The notes beneath the pieces were generated by a model that did no database searches, was not told the DNA's origin, and worked only from the letters and a program-made list of their open reading frames with translations. Below, in pieces: positions 17,523 to 27,244 of a DNA stretch of 64,000 nt. The position numbers and the translations under genes are program-made. The stretch's first letter is position 1; each line of letters begins with the position of its first letter. Source of the DNA: an uncultured Clostridia bacterium (GTDB lineage: Bacteria; Bacillota; Clostridia; TANB77; CAG-465); assembly GCA_948562205.1 (NCBI GenBank), contig CAOYAN010000003.1, positions 1-64,000 on the forward strand. Reading direction: 5' to 3'.

Positions 17523-18509
17523 ATGTTAAAAGATTATATAAAAGAGATTAGAGTAGGAAACATAAAAATAAAAAATAATGTTTTTTTAGGGCCTATGGCA
17601 GGTGTTACTGATATACCATTTAGAAAGATATGTAGAAAATTTTCACCAGGTTTAACATTTACTGAAATGGCAAGTTCTAAGGCCATGGAATATGAAAGCA
17701 AAAAAACTGAAAAATTGTTAGAGATAATGGAAGATGAAAGACCATCAGCTGTTCAAATATTTGGTAGTAATAAAGAAGTTATAAAAAATACTATATTAAA
17801 ATTAAATGAAAATGAGGATGTTGATATAATAAATATAAATATGGGATGCCCTGCTCCAAAGCTTGTAAAAAATGGAGATGGCGCAGGACTGTTATTAGAC
17901 TTAAAAAATGTTGAAGAAATAATTAAAGAGGCAGTAAAAGTATCTAAGAAACCAATTACTATAAAAACAAGAAAAGGATTTAATGATGAAAAAATAACTG
18001 CTATAGAAGTGGCAAAAATTTGTGAGACTTATGGTATAGAACAAATAATAATTCATGGTAGAACACGTGAAGAATATTATACTGGTACTTCTGATTTGGA
18101 AATAATAAAAAAAGTAAAAGATGCTGTTAAAATTCAAGTTATAGGAAATGGAGATATAGTAGATGTTTCAAGTGCAAATAAAATGTTTGAATATACTGGG
18201 TGCGATGGTATTATGATAGCACGTGGAGCTTTAGGAAATCCATGGATATTTAAAAGTATAATAGATTGTAAAGATTATATACCAACAAATGAGGAAAGAT
18301 TAAATATTATAATGGAACATATTGATAATGCACTAGAATATGACAAAGAAAATCCAAGACAAGCAGTTCTAAAAATGAGAAAACATATAGCTTGGTATTT
18401 AAAAGGTATGTATGGTGGAACAAAAATAAAAGATACTATAAATAGAACAGATGATATAGAAGATGTGAAAAAAATTTTATATAATTATTTTGAAAATTAT
18501 AATGAATAA
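17523..18509 (+). CDS. dusB: tRNA-dihydrouridine synthase B
   Basis: A 328-aa Dus flavoenzyme that reduces uridine to dihydrouridine in the tRNA D loop with FMN and NADPH. Evidence: GPMAGVTDIPFR at 23-34, catalytic Cys109 in NMGCPAPKLVKNGDGAGLL, TIKTRKGF, the FMN-binding IIHGRTREEYYTG and NGDI...GCDGIMIARGALGNPW. The C-terminal helical tRNA-binding domain is present. SD AAGGAG. It shares a transcript with the pilin-like gene upstream. Confidence 0.95.
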   Translation: MLKDYIKEIRVGNIKIKNNVFLGPMAGVTDIPFRKICRKFSPGLTFTEMASSKAMEYESKKTEKLLEIMEDERPSAVQIFGSNKEVIKNTILKLNENEDVDIININMGCPAPKLVKNGDGAGLLLDLKNVEEIIKEAVKVSKKPITIKTRKGFNDEKITAIEVAKICETYGIEQIIIHGRTREEYYTGTSDLEIIKKVKDAVKIQVIGNGDIVDVSSANKMFEYTGCDGIMIARGALGNPWIFKSIIDCKDYIPTNEERLNIIMEHIDNALEYDKENPRQAVLKMRKHIAWYLKGMYGGTKIKDTINRTDDIEDVKKILYNYFENYNE

Positions 18510-18531
18510 GCAATGTTATAAAACTTTTAAT

Positions 18532-18560
18532 TTGACATAAAAAAATAAATATGGTAAAAT
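18532..18560 (+). promoter_or_regulatory. Promoter of the 318-aa gene
   Basis: TTGACA (18532-18537), 17-base spacer, TAAAAT (18555-18560). Confidence 0.8.
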
Positions 18561-18626
18561 ATATTTGCATTTTTTAATAAAAGTATATGAAATTATATAC
18601 TTGATTTAAAATTAAGGAGGAAAAAT

Positions 18627-19583
18627 ATGTCAAAAACATTAAAATTAAAAGGCGTAGTAAGTGATGCAATATGTATTAGAAAAAATCGGAAAAACTATAT
18701 TTTGTATATAGAAGATTTATATAATATAGATAGAAGAAATGGTAAGGCTTTATATATTGTAAATTATGCTACTTTTAATACAGAAGAGCCACAGATGTTA
18801 AAGATATTTGCAAATTCTACAAATGTAAGAATTACTTATACAGGTGGCTATTTATATGTAGCTGAATATAATCTTGTAAATAAGCTTACACGTTATAGTA
18901 TTATGCAAGAAAATGGAAAATCTTCCTTACATGAAGAAGAGGATATTCATTTTTCAAGTAAAGATGAAATGAGACTTCAAAGTATTACATCATCTAAGTC
19001 TGGTAAAGTGGCAGTATATGATATGTACGATGGGAATATTTATGAAATAAGAAAGAATGGTAAAAGATCAGTAAGGCATACAAGTAATGGGCGTGTAATA
19101 GTTCATCAAAATCTTTGTTATGTAGGAGATAGACTTGTATCAAGTTGTGATGTAGGTCTTTGTTCTAAATCAGAAGAGATATTAGATAAGTATTCATATG
19201 CAGTAAAAGCGGTATTTCATTTTAATGATTATTTATATTTTTGTGATAAAACAAATGAAATGGTGTTTGGAATGGAAAATGTAATTTTATTTGAAAAAGA
19301 TAATAGTTTTAATGGATTAATTTTTCTAGGAGATAGAAAAATTGCAAGTATTTCTTCTAATCTTGCTGGAGGACTAATAGTAGCAAGTAATGATTATTCT
19401 AAAAGAAGGGGATATATTAATATTTTAAATCAAAATGATATAGAATTTCTTAAAGAATTATCATTTGAAAATATGGAGGATGTAAGAGAGAAAAATAAAA
19501 AAATAATGCAAAGTATTGTTGATCTCTCAGATGGAAATGTTGAAACATTCTTAAAATTATCAAAAGAATATTTTAGAGCTTAA
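18627..19583 (+). CDS. Hypothetical protein, 318 aa
   Basis: I do not recognise this family. The sequence has no signal peptide or membrane helix. It shows repeated short beta-strand patterns with Tyr/aromatic ends (NYILYIEDLYNI, GGYLYVAEYNLVNK, GKVAVYDMYDGNIYEI, FNDYLYFCDKTNEM, GLIVASNDYSKRRGY), which suggests a beta-propeller-like fold. The C-terminal ~60 residues are charged and helical (ENMEDVREKNKKIMQSIVDLS). Strong promoter, AAGGAGG SD and terminator make it a single-gene unit of about 66-base leader. Function unknown. Confidence 0.75.
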   Translation: MSKTLKLKGVVSDAICIRKNRKNYILYIEDLYNIDRRNGKALYIVNYATFNTEEPQMLKIFANSTNVRITYTGGYLYVAEYNLVNKLTRYSIMQENGKSSLHEEEDIHFSSKDEMRLQSITSSKSGKVAVYDMYDGNIYEIRKNGKRSVRHTSNGRVIVHQNLCYVGDRLVSSCDVGLCSKSEEILDKYSYAVKAVFHFNDYLYFCDKTNEMVFGMENVILFEKDNSFNGLIFLGDRKIASISSNLAGGLIVASNDYSKRRGYINILNQNDIEFLKELSFENMEDVREKNKKIMQSIVDLSDGNVETFLKLSKEYFRA

Positions 19584-19614
19584 TAATTCTATTAAAAGAA
19601 AATAATAAGATTTA

Positions 19615-19656
19615 AGCATACCTAAATGTAAAAGTTTAGATATGCTATTTCTTTTT
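19615..19656 (+). terminator. Terminator after the 318-aa gene
   Basis: AGCATAcCTAAA (19615-19626) pairs with TTTAGaTATGCT (19635-19646) around one mismatch. A CTTTTT tail follows. Confidence 0.75.
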
Positions 19657-19661
19657 CATCC

Positions 19662-19690
19662 TTGCAAAAGTATAAATAAATTAGTATAAT
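19662..19690 (+). promoter_or_regulatory. Promoter of the S4-domain gene
   Basis: TTGCAA (19662-19667), 17-base spacer, TATAAT (19685-19690), starting directly after the preceding terminator tail. Confidence 0.75.
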
Positions 19691-19716
19691 TAAAAAAAGA
19701 AAGTGTAAGGATTTTT

Positions 19717-20523
19717 ATGATAGATAAAAAAAGAAAGAGTGAAATATTAAATAGTATAAAGGATAAAGAAGAGAGACTAATTATATCTAATATATTAGAC
19801 AAAGCTATAAAATTTGAAAAAACAGATTTAGTATATGTTAGTAACTTTTTAAATTTAAATGAGTTATATAATGTGTGTAAAATATTAGATTATTTTAGTG
19901 TAAAATATAATATATTTATGCCATATAAAGATATTGAAAAGAAAAATATAGCGTTTATTTCAACTTATTTAGGAGATGATGTAGATAAAGTATTTCTAGA
20001 ACATATATCCTGTATTAAAATATCCCTAAATTGTAGAGTAAATTTACCCCATAAGGATTATATGGGAGCAATTTATTCGCTTGGAGTTAAAAGGGAATTT
20101 ATTGGTGATATTGTTGTAAAAGAGAACTTTGCTTACTTTTTTTGTATGAAGAGCGTAGAAGAATATTTCATGTATAATTTAAATAGTGTTGGAAAATATG
20201 AAGTTACATTAGATAGAATAGATATTTTTTCTGATGAGGTTAAATCTTTATCACTTAATTTTATAGAGAAAGAATATATTATACCATCACTTAGAATAGA
20301 TGCAATGCTAAGCTGTGTATATAATCTTAGTAGGAGTGAAACTAAAGATAAAATAGTAAAAGGTGATTTATTTTTAAATGATAAGAATATATTTTATCCA
20401 AATACTTTGATTAAAAATGATGATATAGTATCTTTTAAAAGATGTGGTAAATTAAAGATAGGTGAAGTTTTAAGAACTACTAAAAGTGGTAATTTAGTTA
20501 TTAAAATATATAAGTATAGTTAA
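19717..20523 (+). CDS. YlmH-like S4-domain RNA-binding protein
   Basis: A 268-aa protein with the layout of the YlmH family (RqcP2), which binds the 50S subunit and acts in ribosome-associated quality control. An N-terminal helical region (about 1-80) and a middle alpha/beta domain with DYMGAIYSLGVKREFIGDIVV are followed by a C-terminal S4 domain (LRIDAMLSCVYNLSRSETKDKIVKGDLFLN...IKNDDIVSFKRCGKLKIGEV). In many Bacillota the gene lies in the ylm cluster near ftsZ and divIVA; here it is alone. SD AAGG before the ATG is weak. Confidence 0.85.
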   Translation: MIDKKRKSEILNSIKDKEERLIISNILDKAIKFEKTDLVYVSNFLNLNELYNVCKILDYFSVKYNIFMPYKDIEKKNIAFISTYLGDDVDKVFLEHISCIKISLNCRVNLPHKDYMGAIYSLGVKREFIGDIVVKENFAYFFCMKSVEEYFMYNLNSVGKYEVTLDRIDIFSDEVKSLSLNFIEKEYIIPSLRIDAMLSCVYNLSRSETKDKIVKGDLFLNDKNIFYPNTLIKNDDIVSFKRCGKLKIGEVLRTTKSGNLVIKIYKYS

Positions 20524-20636
20524 AATAGATTAGAAAATTTATTTAAAATGTATAAAATTTTAAATTTTGTAAATAATACTTGTATATCCTTAAACATATA
20601 TTAATTTTTTATTACATTTTAGTTAATGTAGTAAAT

Positions 20637-20694
20637 ATGTCGTTTAAGCGACATCCTCTTGTTAAAGATGACCTAAAAATTTGGTCATCTTTTT
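20637..20694 (+). terminator. Two tandem hairpins after the S4-domain gene
   Basis: A small 6-bp hairpin ATGTCG/CGACAT (20637-20642/20649-20654) is followed by a clear terminator AAAGATGACC/GGTCATCTTT (20664-20673/20683-20692) with a T tail. Confidence 0.85.
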
Positions 20695-20696
20695 CC

Positions 20697-20725
20697 TTGC
20701 AAAAAATGTAGAATTGTAGTAAAAT
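20697..20725 (+). promoter_or_regulatory. Promoter of mtaB
   Basis: TTGCAA (20697-20702), 17-base spacer, TAAAAT (20720-20725), abutting the terminator tail. Confidence 0.65.
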
Positions 20726-20751
20726 ATAACTGAAAAGTAAAGGAGCAAGTT

Positions 20752-22044
20752 ATGAGAGTAGCTTTTTTTACACTTGGGTGTAAGGTAAATCAGTATGAAA
20801 CAGATCTTATGATGAAAAACTTTTGTGACAAGGAATATGATATAGTAGATTTTGAGGATAATTCAGACATCTATGTTATAAATTCTTGTAGTGTAACAAA
20901 TATGTCCACAAGGAAAACAAGACAATATTTAAGTAGAGCTAAAAGACATGGCGGAATTGTCGTACTTGCAGGGTGTTATGCACAAGAAATAAATGGAAAA
21001 GAAGAACTTAAAAACATAGATATAGTAATTGGTAATGAAGAAAAAAATGATATTGTAGATATTGTAGAAGAATATATAAAAAATAATCAGAAAAATAGTA
21101 GTAATTTATATAAAATTGGTGATATATCAAAGATTAGAAAATATATTCAGAAAAATAATTTAGAAAAGGGCATAAATATACGTGAGAGTATAAAAATAGA
21201 AGACGGATGTAATAATTTTTGCTCATATTGCATTATACCTTATGTTAGAGGTAGAGTAAGAAGTAGAAATATACAAGATATATTAAAAGAAGTAGAATTA
21301 CTTGTTAAAAGTGGAGTTGGTGAAATAGTACTTGTAGGTATTGAAATAGCATCTTATGGAAAGGATTTGAGTGAAGATATTACACTTGTTGATGTAGTTG
21401 AGAGAGTATCAAAAATAAAAGGGTTAAAAAGAATAAGGCTTGGATCTATTGAACCTAGAATTTTAACAGAAGAAAATATAATAAGGCTTTCTAAAATAGA
21501 TAAGTTATGTCCACATTTTCATATATCAGTTCAAAGCTTAAATAACAATGTTTTAAAAAATATGAATAGAAAATATACAAGGGAATATTTATTTAAAATA
21601 ACAGATACTATAAGGAAACATTTTAGAGATGTTGCTTTTACATGTGATATTATAGTAGGCTTTCCTGGAGAGAGTGAAGATGAATTTTTAAATACTTTAG
21701 AGGGTGTAAGAAAAATAGGATTTTATGAGGTACATGCATTTAAGTATTCAAAGAGAAAATGGACAAGGGCAGCTACTATGGAAAATCAAGTAGATGGAAA
21801 TATTTCACAAAGAAGAAGTGAAGAATTAATTGCACTTGCTACAAAGCAAAAAATAGAATATATGAGTTCATATATAGGTAAAGAATTAGAGGTACTTTTT
21901 GAGTCTTTTGATGATGGCTATTTATATGGATATACTAAAAATTATATCAAAATAAAAATTATGGGAGATATAAAATATCTTGGAAAATGTATGAAAGTAA
22001 AAATGGAAAATATTGAAAATGAAATGCTTATAGGAAAAATTTAA
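20752..22044 (+). CDS. mtaB: tRNA t6A37 methylthiotransferase MtaB
   Basis: A 430-aa radical-SAM methylthiotransferase that converts t6A37 to ms2t6A37 in ANN-decoding tRNAs. The N-terminal UPF0004 domain carries the auxiliary-cluster cysteines C10, C46 and C75 (TLGCKVNQYE, INSCSVTN, LAGCYAQ). The radical SAM motif is C153-x3-C157-x2-C160 (DGCNNFCSYCIIPYVRGR). A C-terminal TRAM-like domain completes the normal length. The TLGCKVNQYE start distinguishes MtaB from MiaB. Monocistronic. Confidence 0.95.
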   Translation: MRVAFFTLGCKVNQYETDLMMKNFCDKEYDIVDFEDNSDIYVINSCSVTNMSTRKTRQYLSRAKRHGGIVVLAGCYAQEINGKEELKNIDIVIGNEEKNDIVDIVEEYIKNNQKNSSNLYKIGDISKIRKYIQKNNLEKGINIRESIKIEDGCNNFCSYCIIPYVRGRVRSRNIQDILKEVELLVKSGVGEIVLVGIEIASYGKDLSEDITLVDVVERVSKIKGLKRIRLGSIEPRILTEENIIRLSKIDKLCPHFHISVQSLNNNVLKNMNRKYTREYLFKITDTIRKHFRDVAFTCDIIVGFPGESEDEFLNTLEGVRKIGFYEVHAFKYSKRKWTRAATMENQVDGNISQRRSEELIALATKQKIEYMSSYIGKELEVLFESFDDGYLYGYTKNYIKIKIMGDIKYLGKCMKVKMENIENEMLIGKI

Positions 22045-22107
22045 CTTGTTATAAAATATAAGAAGTTAAAAGAAAAAAGTGTATGCTAAATTATATAATA
22101 TACCATA

Positions 22108-22137
22108 TAGCCAATAATCTTTTTTGATTATTGGCTA
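22108..22137 (+). terminator. Hairpin after mtaB
   Basis: A perfect 12-bp stem TAGCCAATAATC/GATTATTGGCTA with a T6 loop. No T run follows, so it may only stabilise the 3' end. The rest of 22045-22340 shows nothing else apart from an AT-rich leader. Confidence 0.6.
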
Positions 22138-22340
22138 ATTAAATTATATTTAACTTAAGGATCTTGAGTATATAGTGTAATTTTGCACATGATAATATAA
22201 AATATTGTATATTGCATATATTTTTACTTAAATTTCAATTCTTTTATAACATGTAAAATAAAATTAAAATTGATATTGAAAAATAGAGTAAAACGTTATA
22301 TAATATGCATGATTATATTTTGCTTTAAGGAGTAGTTGAT

Positions 22341-23828
22341 ATGAATGAAAAAAAAGGATATAAAAGTATTATAAAAGTAGTTATGCTTAGTCTACTAATG
22401 CTATGCTATATTTTTTCAATATATAAAGTAGAACTTCAAAATGATACTTTTTTTGACATAAGGCTTGGAGAAAAATATGTATCTTCTGGAATTGTAAAAG
22501 AAGATAATTTTTCTATTCATGAGGATATGACATATATTGCTCAGCATTTTTGTGTAAATATTATCACATATTTTGTGTATAATACTTTTGGATATCATGG
22601 ATTATATTTGCTTGGGATAATACTTACAAGTATACTTGCAGTATTATTTTATAGATTAAATATTAAATTTTTAAATAGGAAAATACTCTCATATGCATTT
22701 GTATTTATAGAACTTTATTTTATGCAAAGTTTTCTATCTATTAGGGCACAAATGTATAGTTACATATTATTTGCATTAGAAATATTATTACTAGAGAATT
22801 TCTTTAAAACTAAGAAAAAAATATATTTAATAATAGTGTCTTTAATACCACTTATATTAATAAATATGCATGCAGGGGTAATACCATTTTATTTTATAAT
22901 TATATTTGTATATTTACTTAATATTTTAAAGATTAAAGTATCTAAACTAGAATATGATGAAGAAGTAAAAAAATCTTGTAAATATTTACTTATACCAATT
23001 ATTGTAGGACTTTGTGCTATATTTATAAATCCATTTGGAATAGATGCAATAACTTATGGCTTTAAAACACTATCAAATAATTTTATAAATGGATATATAT
23101 CAGAATTTCAATCATTTAGTATAAAAGGTCCATGTGGTGCTTTAATGGTAATGTATTTTGCATTATTCATATTTACATTTATTTTTACTAAGAAAAAGAT
23201 TAAATTACAACATTTTTTACTACTTTTTGGAACAATGTTTATGACATTAATATCACTTAGACATTTTTCGCTGTTTATAATATGTAGTATTACATGCCTA
23301 TCATATATAGAATCACTTATAGATGAATTATTAAGTGTTATATATAAAGATATGAGTGATAAAGGAAAAAAGTATGTAAGAGGAATTTTTCTATTTGTTG
23401 CTTTTATGGTATTAATAAAAGTAATAGCAACAGCTAGTACTGAAAATGTTAAGGCTTGTTTAATTCCAAAAGATAAATATCCTTTAGATGCAATTGAATA
23501 TATAAATGAAAATATTGGAAAAGATAAAAGGATATTTAATGAATATACATGGGGAAGTCTTATGATGATGGATGATATAAAAGTATTTATTGATTCTAGA
23601 GCAGATCTTTATACAAAAGAATATAGTAAAAAAGAAGATGATATAGGAATTGATTATATTAGAATAAATAATTGCTCTGGAAATTATATAAAGCTTTTAA
23701 ATAAGTACAATATAGAATATCTTTTTATAAGAAAAAATAGTAATCTTGCTAAGAATATATTAGAACATAAAGAATATAAGCTTATCTATCAAGATGAGGT
23801 ATCATATATAATTAAAAAGGTAGATTAA
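22341..23828 (+). CDS. GT-C-like multi-pass membrane protein
   Basis: A 495-aa integral membrane protein with about 10-11 hydrophobic segments. The first extracytoplasmic loop has NDTFFDIRLGEKYVSSGIV followed by KEDNFS and an AQHFCVN segment, matching the layout of GT-C type lipid-sugar transferases in which acidic residues of this loop are catalytic. The C-terminal ~120 residues form a soluble outer domain (FNEYTWGSLMMMDDIKVFIDSRADLY). Possible role: adding a sugar from a polyprenyl carrier outside the membrane; donor and acceptor unknown. It precedes the DUF4321-radC-mre operon by 36 bases and is probably co-transcribed. Confidence 0.65.
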   Translation: MNEKKGYKSIIKVVMLSLLMLCYIFSIYKVELQNDTFFDIRLGEKYVSSGIVKEDNFSIHEDMTYIAQHFCVNIITYFVYNTFGYHGLYLLGIILTSILAVLFYRLNIKFLNRKILSYAFVFIELYFMQSFLSIRAQMYSYILFALEILLLENFFKTKKKIYLIIVSLIPLILINMHAGVIPFYFIIIFVYLLNILKIKVSKLEYDEEVKKSCKYLLIPIIVGLCAIFINPFGIDAITYGFKTLSNNFINGYISEFQSFSIKGPCGALMVMYFALFIFTFIFTKKKIKLQHFLLLFGTMFMTLISLRHFSLFIICSITCLSYIESLIDELLSVIYKDMSDKGKKYVRGIFLFVAFMVLIKVIATASTENVKACLIPKDKYPLDAIEYINENIGKDKRIFNEYTWGSLMMMDDIKVFIDSRADLYTKEYSKKEDDIGIDYIRINNCSGNYIKLLNKYNIEYLFIRKNSNLAKNILEHKEYKLIYQDEVSYIIKKVD

Positions 23829-23864
23829 TATAACTAAAGATAAAAAATATTAGGGGGAAAACTT

Positions 23865-24125
23865 ATGAGAAAAGTAATAATTATAGTATTTTGCGTACTA
23901 GGTATGATTGTAGGAATTGCGCTAGGAGAGGCTGTATCTGGAATAGGTGCATTAAGCTGGCTCTCTATTGGTGGGCAGATTGGGCTTAAAACCCCACTTA
24001 CAGTAGATCTTAGTTTTCTACAATTTACTATTGGAATATGGTGTAAAGTAAGCATTGGCGGAGTAATTGGTATGGTACTTTTTGCCTTTCTTGGAAAACT
24101 TGTTACAGGATGGATAAAAGTATAA
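23865..24125 (+). CDS. DUF4321 small membrane protein
   Basis: An 86-aa protein with two membrane helices (IIIVFCVLGMIVGIALGEAV and the C-terminal GGVIGMVLFAFLGKLVTGW) separated by a polar loop. It matches the DUF4321 family, commonly found beside radC and mreB in Clostridia; function unknown. SD AGGGGG. Its last 16 bases overlap the start of radC, indicating translational coupling. Confidence 0.85.
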   Translation: MRKVIIIVFCVLGMIVGIALGEAVSGIGALSWLSIGGQIGLKTPLTVDLSFLQFTIGIWCKVSIGGVIGMVLFAFLGKLVTGWIKV

Positions 24126-24808
24126 TAGATTTACCAATAAGTGATAGGCCCTATGAAAAATTGGAACTACAGGGGCCTGCTAATATGACAAATTCTGAGC
24201 TTTTAGCAATAATAATAAAAACTGGAACAACAAAACTAAATTGTTTGCAGATTGCACAAAATATATTAAAAGGAAAAAAAGATGAGCTAAATATGTCAGA
24301 CTTAGAATATTTAACAAGTCTTTCAATGCAAGAGCTACAAAAATTTGAGGGTATAGGTAGAGTAAAAGCTATTCAAATTCAAGCAGTAATAGAGTTATCT
24401 AAGAGAATATCAGATATGTATATAGTAAAAAAAGAGAAAATTATATCTCCATCTGCTGTATATAAATTACTTATAAATGAATATCTTGGGCAAAGGCAAG
24501 AATGTCTTAAGACTATACTTTTAAATAAGCAAAACAATGTTATATCAATTGTTACTAATGCTATTGGCGGAAATGATAGGATAAATGTTGGAATAAAAGA
24601 ACTTTTTACAGAACCAATTAAACAGATGGCTTCATCTATTATTCTTGTTCATAACCATCCTAGTGGAAGTCTTGTTCCAAGTAAACAAGATATTAGATTT
24701 ACAAAACATATAAATGAATATTCAAATATTTTTGAAATAAAACTACTAGATCATATAATAATTGCAAATAATAACTATATTAGTATGAAAGAAGAAAAAT
24801 ATTTTTAA
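24110..24808 (+). CDS. radC: RadC/JAB1 domain protein
   Basis: A 232-aa RadC-family protein. An N-terminal helix-hairpin-helix-like segment (FEGIGRVKAIQIQAVIEL, about 79-96) precedes a JAB1/MPN metalloprotease-like domain with the motif HNHPSG (181-186) and the metal-ligand Asp194 in PSKQD. Despite the name, a DNA-repair role is not established for the family. It overlaps DUF4321 upstream and is followed by mreB 17 bases later, the standard Clostridia order. Confidence 0.92.
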   Translation: MDKSIIDLPISDRPYEKLELQGPANMTNSELLAIIIKTGTTKLNCLQIAQNILKGKKDELNMSDLEYLTSLSMQELQKFEGIGRVKAIQIQAVIELSKRISDMYIVKKEKIISPSAVYKLLINEYLGQRQECLKTILLNKQNNVISIVTNAIGGNDRINVGIKELFTEPIKQMASSIILVHNHPSGSLVPSKQDIRFTKHINEYSNIFEIKLLDHIIIANNNYISMKEEKYF

Positions 24809-24825
24809 ATAAAGGTGGGGGAAAA

Positions 24826-25842
24826 ATGGGATTTATATCAAAAGACATAGGAATAGATTTAGGAACATCTAATATAAGAATACATGTTAGGGGAAAAGGA
24901 ATAGTTCTTTGTGAACCTACAGTTGTAGCTATAAACAAAATAACAGGAGAGGTACTTGCAGTTGGAAATCAAGCAAAGGAAATGCTTGGAAGAACACCTG
25001 AAAATATTATTGCTCTAAAGCCATTAAAAGATGGAGTTATAGCTGATTTTGGAGCTACTAAAATGCTAATACAGACTCTTATTTCTAGAGTTATACCAAA
25101 AAGTTTATTTTCTAAGCCTAGAATTGTAATATCAATTCCATCAGATATTACTGATGTTGAAGAAAGAGCAGTTGAAAGTGTTGCGTACAAGGCTGGAAAA
25201 GATGTATATCTTATGGAAGAAGTTATGGCTGCAGCTATTGGTGCAGGAATTCAAGTTGAACAACCAGAAGGATCAATGATAATAGATATTGGTGGTGGAA
25301 CTAGTGAGATGGCAGTTTTATCTCTTGGTGGTATTGTTGTATCCAATTCTATTAAAGTTGCAGGAGATAAATTAGATAGAGATATAGTAGATTATATTAA
25401 AGAAAAATTTAATGTAATAATTGGTGAGGGGGAAGCAGAAGAAGTTAAAAAACAAATTGGAGCTGCCACTTCTGCTATGACTGAAGAAAAAGTAAATATA
25501 AAAGGTAGAAATTTAAGCTCAGGTCTACCTGAGACTATAACTGTTACAACAGAGGACATAAGACTTGCAATGAGTGATTCCCTAAATGAGATAATGAGAA
25601 CTATAAAACTTACACTAGAGAAAACACCACCAGAGCTAGCATCAGACATTATGGCAAAGGGAATTGTACTGTCTGGTGCATGCTCTCAAATTAAAAACTT
25701 AGATAGATTTATTAGTAATGAGACAGGAATGCCTGTATATATTGCTGAAAGTCCTAGTGAATGTGTAGTACGTGGTGTTGGTATGTCACTAGATAGTATT
25801 GAAGTGCTAAAAAAAGCAGTAAAAACTAAAAAAGATAATTAG
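24826..25842 (+). CDS. mreB: Rod shape-determining protein MreB
   Basis: A 338-aa bacterial actin that forms membrane-associated filaments guiding the elongasome. Phosphate-1 motif IGIDLGTSNIRIHV, connect and phosphate-2 motifs (MIIDIGGGTSEMAVLSLGG) and the adenosine motif ALSGACSQ-like VLSGACSQIKNL are present. Full length. It begins the mreB-mreC-mreD-PBP2 block; mreC starts within bases of its stop codon and uses an SD (AGGAG 25841-25845) that overlaps it. Confidence 0.97.
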   Translation: MGFISKDIGIDLGTSNIRIHVRGKGIVLCEPTVVAINKITGEVLAVGNQAKEMLGRTPENIIALKPLKDGVIADFGATKMLIQTLISRVIPKSLFSKPRIVISIPSDITDVEERAVESVAYKAGKDVYLMEEVMAAAIGAGIQVEQPEGSMIIDIGGGTSEMAVLSLGGIVVSNSIKVAGDKLDRDIVDYIKEKFNVIIGEGEAEEVKKQIGAATSAMTEEKVNIKGRNLSSGLPETITVTTEDIRLAMSDSLNEIMRTIKLTLEKTPPELASDIMAKGIVLSGACSQIKNLDRFISNETGMPVYIAESPSECVVRGVGMSLDSIEVLKKAVKTKKDN

Positions 25843-25850
25843 GAGAAATG

Positions 25851-26696
25851 ATGAATTATAGATATAATTTTAATGATGAAAAAAATGATAATAAAAAAAG
25901 AATAATTTTTGTAGTACTATTTTTTATTTTTATGGTTATGTTTGTTGCGTTTTTCTTTAGAAATAGTTCAAATGTAATTATAAATAAAGTATCAACAATA
26001 ATCTCTAAACCTATATCCTTTATATATGATATTTGTACTGGAACTAGTTTAAAAATTAGTAAAGCTTTAGAAGATCCAGAAAGTGTACTTGCTGAAAATG
26101 AAAGACTAAAGAGCGAAAATGAGGAATTAAAACTAAGAGATCTAGAGAGCAAAAGAATACTAGATGAAAATGTATCTTTAAAAAATATGCTAGGTATTAG
26201 TAAAGAATATCAGCACTTTAATATAAAACTTGGAAATGTAATATTTAGGGAACATGATAATTGGACTAAAACTTTTACTATTAATTTAGGATCTAGAGAT
26301 GGTATTAAATTAAACCAAGCAGTTGTTCATAAAGATGGACTTGTAGGATATATATCAGCAGTAAATACAGATACAAGTATCGTTACAACAATTCTTGATC
26401 CAACATCTTCTGTAAGTGTCATTGTAAGTACTATAAATGAGCCTGCAATACTAAAAGGCGATTTAGAACAAAAATCAGATAATAAACTAAAGCTTACATA
26501 TATACCACTAGATACAGATATATCAGTATCAGATATATTATATACATCAGGACTTGGTTCTATGTATCCTAGTTCAATTCCAGTAGGAAAGATAGTAGAG
26601 GTAGTAAACAAAAAAAATGATGTTAATAGGTATGCAATCGTAGAACCAAACGTTGATATTAGACAAATTTTAGAAGTTGGAGTAATTGTAGATTGA
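25851..26696 (+). CDS. mreC: Rod shape-determining protein MreC
   Basis: A 281-aa membrane-anchored MreC linking MreB to the periplasmic/outer-face PBPs. An N-terminal membrane helix (IIFVVLFFIFMVMFVAFFF) is followed by a coiled coil (about 80-120, ENERLKSENEELKLRDLESK) and the beta-rich domain (HKDGLVGYISAVNTDTSIVTTILDP...). ATG codons occur at 25848 and 25851; the second has the better SD spacing (5 bases) and was chosen. The stop overlaps the mreD start. Confidence 0.93.
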   Translation: MNYRYNFNDEKNDNKKRIIFVVLFFIFMVMFVAFFFRNSSNVIINKVSTIISKPISFIYDICTGTSLKISKALEDPESVLAENERLKSENEELKLRDLESKRILDENVSLKNMLGISKEYQHFNIKLGNVIFREHDNWTKTFTINLGSRDGIKLNQAVVHKDGLVGYISAVNTDTSIVTTILDPTSSVSVIVSTINEPAILKGDLEQKSDNKLKLTYIPLDTDISVSDILYTSGLGSMYPSSIPVGKIVEVVNKKNDVNRYAIVEPNVDIRQILEVGVIVD

Positions 26697-27244
26697 GATG
26701 GGATGATGAAATATTGAAAAATACATTAAAAACAATATATATTTTTTTTATAATTGTAGTTATATATCTACTACAATTATTTGTTATAAATAATCATACT
26801 TTGTTTGGTACAAAACCAAACCTTATACTTATTTGTGTTATTGTTGTAAGTTTATGGTTTGGACTATATACTGGTTCTATATTTTCTTTTTTAATTGGTG
26901 TTTTAACAGACATTTTATTTGGTAATGGGTATGGAATATTTACGATATCTTATACAATAACTGGTATGGTAATAGGGTACTTAAATTCTAACTATAGAAA
27001 AGAAAATAAACTGTCTTTAGTATATGTTACATTAATTGCTGTTGTAATATTTGAGTTTATACAATATATTGCATATACAGTTATAATGGGTGCATATAGT
27101 AGTATATTTTATCTTTTATGGCAAATGTTTATGAGCTCTATACTAAATATAGTAATTGTATATATTATTTACGAACTTATATATAAAATTGCAAAATCTG
27201 TAGATAATGAAAATGATATTTTTGAGATAAAGGGGAGGTATTAA
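26693..27244 (+). CDS. mreD: Rod shape-determining protein MreD
   Basis: A 183-aa polytopic protein with about five to six membrane helices, matching MreD (PNLILICVIVVSLWFG, ILTDILFGNGYGIFTISYTITG). No ATG or GTG is available in the N-terminal region. The start is taken as the TTG at 26693, which overlaps the mreC stop codon and follows GGAG at 26679-26682. A second in-frame TTG lies at 26714. Its stop overlaps the start codon of the PBP2 gene by one base. Confidence 0.9.
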   Translation: MRWDDEILKNTLKTIYIFFIIVVIYLLQLFVINNHTLFGTKPNLILICVIVVSLWFGLYTGSIFSFLIGVLTDILFGNGYGIFTISYTITGMVIGYLNSNYRKENKLSLVYVTLIAVVIFEFIQYIAYTVIMGAYSSIFYLLWQMFMSSILNIVIVYIIYELIYKIAKSVDNENDIFEIKGRY